NCBI GenBank assembly: GCA_950295325.1 | Contig: OX485806.1 | Span: forward strand, 21,266,001-21,330,000 | DNA length: 64,000 bases | From: Polytrichum commune | Taxonomy: Eukaryota; Streptophyta; Polytrichopsida; Polytrichales; Polytrichaceae | Direction of reading: 5' to 3' | Part shown: positions 58,601 to 64,000 of the stretch, in pieces | Position numbering within the stretch: position 1 is the first letter of the stretch | Layout of the letters: each line of letters opens with the position of its first letter | Program-made: the position numbers and the translations under genes | The notes under the pieces: generated by a model | What the model was told of the DNA's origin: nothing | Databases searched by the model: none | What the model saw: the letters and a program-made list of their open reading frames with translations, nothing else

Positions 58601-61600
58601 ACTAGAGCTTTTAAAAAAAACAACATATATGAGGTCAAGGAAAGATCCAAGAAGCGCATGAAGTAGGAAGGAAGGGAGAGAGAGGAGAGAACTACAAGGA
58701 CGGAGAGGAAGGAAGGAAAAAAAGATGGGAGGTAGAGAGGGAGGGAGGAAATGGTTGATTTTAATTATTTTTGTTTTAGTTATACATGCAGTCATCTTTT
58801 CAATGATGTGGCACCTCTGCACAATCATCTTCCTCTTCATATTTATGAGATACTGTTTAAGGGTGGCTTCTACTATTGGAAGCAGATGCAAAATAATTGA
58901 AGTGCAAGGTAATACCATCTGGCCCGTATGAATCAGTCCTGTGCGGAATCAGGTCCGAAATCAGGTAAACTTCAATTCCATTCAGAATTGGGCCAAGGTC
59001 AGAGTCAGCTGTTGCTGCAAGTGTCAAAATGGACGTGCTGGTCAAATTCACACCGGTGTATCCATATTCGTAGGCCAAGTACATACCACCAGTGACATTC
59101 ACAATATTGATCGGCGGCTGCATATTGGAATCAATTCCCGCTTGAAATTTCCGCGTCTTATTCACGGCTTGTGGATCTATTTCCGCAAACCACATGTACA
59201 CTATATACTCATTGCCTCCACTCACATTGAAGGAGAAGTTGAAGGTCTCCGACTTCAGCCAATACTGAGCTGTCTGCAACACGGCAACAGGGGCCTGGTC
59301 TCTACTCCTCCCGAGACTAACAGTTTGGGTAGTGTTAATGACACGCTTGGGAGCCTCAGTGCCATAAGCATTCCACGTGCGATCATACTTGTCGTCTGGG
59401 TACCTTAAAAAAAAATGTAGACACATAACATTCAAGAGTTTCAATGATTAGTAGTACTACAAGAAACAAGAATTAAGTAAGTGAAGGGTTGTTTATACTA
59501 CAAAGGAGGTTGTGGTTGTGGTAGAGGTTAACCACAGTAATCAATCATAAACATGAATTTTTGTCTTGTGCAAATCCTTGTAGTTGTGGTTGATGATGGG
59601 GCTAGTCTTCTAAATCCCACTCTATCAATGGTTTAGGTTTTGGATTTGAGAAGAGCTTAAAGTGATTATTATCTTTGTTGGCTTTGGATTGTAATGTTAA
59701 AGTGGTTGTCTCCTCAACTTTCTCTCTGGACCTTGACCTTGAAGTTCTCTAGTTATGCCACATGAGCATGAATAGTAACCCCCCTTTAACTTGTGGCTGA
59801 TGGGGTAAGGGTGGTTTCATTTATTATGCAATTTTCCTTATTGCCTTATGATATAGAACCCAATAAAGTAAACCACTTCCATAACCACGACTGGTACCCC
59901 TAATGTAAATAACTCTTGGAGTTGATGTCATGGCCAAATCAAATGACGTGGGGACAAGTGCTACAAAGGAGACCCCTCCCTCTCCACCCTTTGTTTCCTT
60001 GGGTTGTAACTTCTGCAACCTTCTAAGATAAGCGGGTCTTAAAATAGACATTTCTTATTTAAGTTGACATACACCACTCAGAACAACACCTAAGATTCCT
60101 TGTGAGAACCTTAAAACAGGAGGCCTGCACAATATCATGGAAGTTCTTCGGACTTTGCAAACCCTATTCACTCCTCTTCATAGAGTTTGCATGGTAGATC
60201 ACCCAAAAACCAAGGGCACAGGTAGGTGGGGTCCCCTCTGCAGCACTTTTACCCATAACTAGAAACCAGTTTTCTTGAAGCTTTTGAGATTCACTTGCAT
60301 ACCTTAATGAAGTGTCCGATCCAAAGTTCTCTCGATATTTGTTGAACAAGTAAAAGCCACCATTTGCCTTCGGATACAGTGTTCCGAAGCCAAGGCTACG
60401 CAGTTCAAGGAAGCTGATGAACGGAACATCGACACCCTCAGTATCAGGGACAAGGCACACGTAGATGTTGGCTGCAGTGGCCACTAAGGTGATCTCAAAA
60501 ATCACTCTGGCAGAAGTATCAGCAGTATCCAAAACTTCGCCAACATCATATGTGTCAACAGTGAGGTGGAAATTATGGCGAGCAGCTCCACCATCGTAGT
60601 CACCATACAAGAACACTGTACGGAGGAGGTAAGTCCCATTAAATGTCGCCGGTAGGACATAGCAGTGCTTTCTCCTAGGCTCAGGGAAGTATCTCACAGT
60701 CTTGTAGCGATCAAATGTGTATAAGTTGGAGGTGGCATTGGCTGAATTTAAACCAGTTGTAATATAAGGGCTGTCAGGAACCCAAGAGATATTTAAGATT
60801 GGATCCGTGTATGCAGCAAGCGCGCCACAGTCAATGCTCAGAAACCCTGCGAAGAAGTTCCGCAAACACACACACCTGTTCAGGAATTCTTACGTGACAT
60901 GTTGACCAAGATAGGAAAAACATTAATTTCTGATGCATAAATTGATTGATCCCAGAGCCCCTACAGCTAGAAAACTGTTAGGGAATCTACTAAGCTAAAG
61001 ACTACCAATTCTGATCCTAGGGTGGCCACTCCCCTTTTAGAACAGTTGCTTCCAAATCACATGTCATGCATGTAATGAATTGATGATGTGGTAATCAACA
61101 ATGACGACTAACATGCTTGGAAAGAAGGCATAAATTGAGAGGAATCAATTGATTCCATTTGTGTCTGATTTATAAATGGCGTTTTTGGAACTTGTCAAAA
61201 TATTTTTTTCTAAAGCACGGGTCACCATCCAGACCCCTTGGATCTTTAGTTTCACTTCCTAAAAAAAATATCCAGGACTAAAATCTTAGAGATTTTAGTC
61301 CTAGACATGCTTGTAAAACAACTCCAAACTAATGTTTCTTAAAAACGTTTTGGCACCTCCAAACCAAGTTCTATGCTACAGATAGTTGCCACCAAGAAGA
61401 CTTCTCTCAAATTCTCTCTGTTCCCTTGCAATGATGGTTTTTTTTTCAACTCTTTGTGAAAGTATTGCCGTGCTCATTCCACCAGAACGTCTCGGATCGT
61501 GACCTAAAAAAATTCTGCTCTAATTCTCTTATTCACATTTCCAGCTCGACCTCTTGATCGCACGTTTACATTACATCAATTAACAACGATTTTGCCAAGC

Positions 61601-61729
61601 ATTGATGATTGCAAAACATTAAGTATGGAATTGCTTACCAGGTTGCGCATGCGTTGGAGCCACATTCAGTAAGCTAAGTACACCAATTAGCAACCCTACA
61701 GTAACTGGCCATACTTCAGAACACACCAT
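52636..61729 (-). CDS. LRR-I-type receptor kinase with malectin-like ectodomain
   Basis: There are fifteen exons: 61639-61729, 60303-60846, 58916-59403, 58171-58294, 57822-57893, 57568-57636, 57322-57393, 56884-56955, 56400-56662, 55440-55645, 54800-54926, 54512-54592, 54128-54317, 53531-53666 and 52636-52923. They total 2823 nt (940 residues) with consistent phases. Exon 1 encodes a signal peptide ([20 protein letters not shown]). Exons 2-3 give a malectin-like domain ([30 protein letters not shown]). Exon 4 has the WTGDPC cap, and exons 5-8 are 69-72-nt LRR exons. Exon 9 holds the membrane helix (about 544-568). The kinase has [27 protein letters not shown] and [10 protein letters not shown], so all catalytic residues are present (RD type). 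Such plasma-membrane kinases relay extracellular or cell-wall signals; the ligand is unknown. Confidence 0.93.
53300..53410 (-). repeat. 5S-rRNA-derived sequence in a receptor-kinase intron, partly duplicated
   Basis: The plus strand GGTCACCCATCCGAGTGCTA, CCGGCC and GAGTTCCCATGGGATCCTGG parallel the reverse complement of plant 5S rRNA (GGTCACCCATCCTAGTACTA, GAGTTCTGATGGGATCC). The GGATGGGTGACC part is the 5S internal promoter box C. A 42-bp segment is tandemly duplicated (53314-53355, 53356-53397). It lies in the last intron. It could be part of a Cassandra-type TRIM LTR or a 5S-derived SINE; no LTR pair was identified. Confidence 0.65.
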
Positions 61730-63333
61730 GTTGCGCCTGCCGCGGTCTTCTAATGCAATAATAGTTACCTTCAATTCTGTGAATCTGTACGCATGACTGG
61801 CCTATTATCCCTGCTCATACCCCACACCTCCAAAAGCGTCAAATTTGTGCTAGTTAGAGCTGTTACAAAAGCCACACTCCAAGACCTCATCCCATGAACA
61901 CCTTGGAGAAAACACTTTGGCTGTTGCCGGCTTCAGAAGAAAACATTCAGGTTATCACTGTCCACATCACAACCCTCTAAATTGATAGATACCAACACTA
62001 AAAGTTAACATTTACTCAATCGCATCAACGACAGCATTGTATCAATGCCTACCAAACATAGGGTTACCATTTTAATCTTCAATTCTTATAATTTTGTAAC
62101 TGCAAGACCTGAAAGGTTGAATTACGAGTTGAATCGATGTTGAATGACCCATTAGCTAAACGTTGAGTTAGCACTTATAAGATATTTAACCCTGAACCTG
62201 AAGGGTATGTATCATTAACACTGACTCAACATTAGACGTTGGCCTATTGCACACAATCTTCGATGGAAACGGTGGTCAATGATTGTACTGCACTTTCTTT
62301 GGGTATATGTTTTAGGGATAAGGTGCATTTATAACAACCACAAGCACAACTACTCTTACTTGCCCAGTTGACCACAATACAAGGGTGTAGCTGAGAGTAC
62401 TTGCGATGATGATAGTTGTTGTTTGTGAGAACTTGAAGGCGGCAAGGTGGGAAAGGGTTGGTAGGAAGCAATCACTCTTAGAAAACCTTTCGACTAGAAT
62501 CTACAAATTGATTGTCTAGACTTGGCGGATTGCACCAACAGTAGAAGGGACGGTCATTGAGGTCGAATCCACTACACAACACAACTACAAGAGTAGTTGA
62601 GTGTCATGTGTAAACGAAAAGAAACCGTAGGTGGGTTTGAAAGGTAGTCCCATATCCCAACTCAACCATCACTAGTGGTTGTGCGTAAACACACCCCTTC
62701 AAGTGGTGGCTTTCTAGCTGCGAGAATCAGAGTCTAAGCAAAGCGGAAGGTCCCAACGAATCCCTCTTGCAGCGAATGCTACAACGAAAGTACTGCAGCC
62801 TCAAGTGCACCACTTGGTTAATCCTCTTCACAATGTAACTGCCATCAGGAGCCCGGAATTCAAGGCCAGTATCTTCTGAACTTCCAATCTACAAACACAA
62901 GACGTAAGCTGGCAGATTGCTCTCACCCTGCTGCAACAAAGTGTCACGGTCGTGTACAACAAAACCTGGGAATGATCCCGCGGGGACCTCCGACGGATCC
63001 CGAGAGTGCTAAGTTATAAGCCTGTGCAGGCGTCGCGCTACCGACTCACCACCCAATCCTCATTCTTTCTCCCACGCATCGGCACTTCACTTGCTTGGCG
63101 AATGCACCACCGGCACGCCTGATGTTAGATCTGATCACTCCGCTGAGTTGCTACATTGACCCAACAGGCCCCCAAAATGCTTGAAGCTCCACTCACTGAC
63201 AGGGTAGACTACTGAGATAAGATCGAGCGAGAGGGGATGCTAGATCTTACGAGGATCCTGCGCCTACGTTGCCAGGAGAGCAACCATTGTCAGCGGAGAC
63301 AAAGGACTCCGGAGCCGAATCGGTAGCGAGGTT
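61730..63333. other. Upstream region of the receptor kinase, no gene recognised
   Basis: It presumably contains the kinase promoter and 5' UTR next to 61729. From about 62700 to 63330 the DNA is GC-richer and has several CGNNGG words, but no open frame with a recognisable domain appears on either strand. Confidence 0.4.
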
Positions 63334-63770
63334 CTATTTTGAGTATGCTTCTTTTATAGCACTTCTACTTTCACAAGTATTCATACACATTCAAACCAAC
63401 TTCATGGAGTGTGATTAAATGCATATAAGCGCAAATAACCATAATTGAAGGGTAATTGCGCCCAAGGCCAAACTTTCTATAAGTATTCACACACATTCGA
63501 ACTAATTATGAGTGGCCGATCGATAAAGTGCAAGTGAGCACATCAATTCTTCACATCTGAATTAAATTATGTGTAATTCAAGTAAGCGCATTTCAGATCT
63601 GTATTATGCTTAATTAGTTTGGTAAGCAAAATTTTCATTTGATTCGGCTTGATGAGGCTTAATATGCTTAATTACTTGTGATCGTACTTAGTTAGTTTGA
63701 ATGTGTATGAATACTTGTGAAAGTAGAAGGTGTTAACTAAAATACTATAAAATAAGCATACTCAAAATAG
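63334..63770. mobile_element. MITE-like element with interrupted long inverted ends
   Basis: The left end CTATTTTGAGTATGCTTCTT (63334), then CTACTTTCACAAGTATTCAT, is matched in inverse order by ATGAATACTTGTGAAAGTAG and AAGCATACTCAAAATAG ending at 63770. The right arm has a 15-bp insertion between the two blocks. A third, inner copy of AGTATTCACACACATTCGAA lies near 63482. It is non-coding. Confidence 0.65.
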
Positions 63771-63958
63771 CACACTAATTTAAGCTTCATTCTAGAATTA
63801 CAAAGACTCTTTTAAATGGTAAGCCTCAAAAATTATAACCTCAGTGTTGTAATTGAGGATTTTGTAATATTTCCTACTTCCAAGTTAATTACATGCTTCA
63901 TCGATGGTTCACTTCATAAATGAAATCCCAATCAATGACTCAATTACAAAGTGGAAAT

Positions 63959-63960
63959 GA

Positions 63961-63986
<26 letters not shown>
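63959..63986. repeat. TA dinucleotide microsatellite
   Basis: About 13 contiguous TA units near the window end, a common plant microsatellite. The flank 63771-63958 shows nothing else. Confidence 0.8.
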
Positions 63987-63993
<7 letters not shown>

Positions 63994-64000
63994 TGGACCT

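Noticed and set aside
58941-59408. Plus-strand ORF of 155 codons
   Set aside because: Antisense to the malectin-like exon of the receptor kinase.

Overview
The window looks like nuclear DNA of a land plant with a large, transposon-rich genome. Three ordinary plant-type genes have GT-AG introns that can be joined into full-length frames: a proton-coupled oligopeptide transporter (5011-10623, minus), a family-1 UDP-glycosyltransferase with an intact PSPG box (33737-36717, minus) and an LRR-I-type receptor kinase with a malectin-like ectodomain (52636-61729, minus). The transporter reads like the metazoan/fungal SLC15 type rather than the usual plant NPF type, which together with the retroelement content hints at a non-angiosperm (bryophyte, lycophyte, fern or gymnosperm). 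That placement is inference.

Layout: 1-5000 is gene-poor, with a 228-bp tandem array at 1463-2320. 5011-11050 holds the transporter, its relic-exon duplications and a triplicated upstream flank. 11150-19600 is a graveyard of DNA transposons (hAT transposase fragment, PIF/Harbinger transposase remnant, MITEs, a 92-bp microtransposon). 19686-32008 is one 12.3-kb non-LTR retrotransposon bounded by a 12-bp target-site duplication. 33737-36717 is the glycosyltransferase. 37134-46630 is dense in MITEs and fold-back elements, including a hAT MITE that received a second copy of its own family and a pogo-like MITE. 46640-52630 is gene-poor. 52636-61729 is the receptor kinase, with a 5S-rRNA-derived sequence in one intron. 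61730-64000 is mostly anonymous sequence with one inverted-repeat element.

The most remarkable object is the retrotransposon. In order it carries two tandem-repeat blocks in its 5' leader, an ORF1 with a hydrophobic N terminus, a second ORF that opens with a 2A ribosome-skipping motif (GDIEPNPGP), an APE-type endonuclease, a reverse transcriptase (YADD), a Cys/His-rich knuckle with a Pro-rich linker, a segment resembling the PCIF1-like adenine-N6 methyltransferase family, an RNase H, a CCHC knuckle and a restriction-like PD-(D/E)XK endonuclease. Its 3' UTR has hairpins, an antisense tRNA-like sequence and a TCTA-repeat tail. Two endonucleases plus RNase H recall the Dualen/RandI group of green algae. 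The added 2A peptide and methyltransferase-like segment make it unusual. This copy is decayed: several stops and frameshifts, and one RNase H catalytic Glu replaced by Lys.

I see no rRNA operon, CRISPR array, organellar segment or bacterial-type operon. Exon limits were placed by reading splice consensus and checking phase; all three multi-exon models sum to whole codons.
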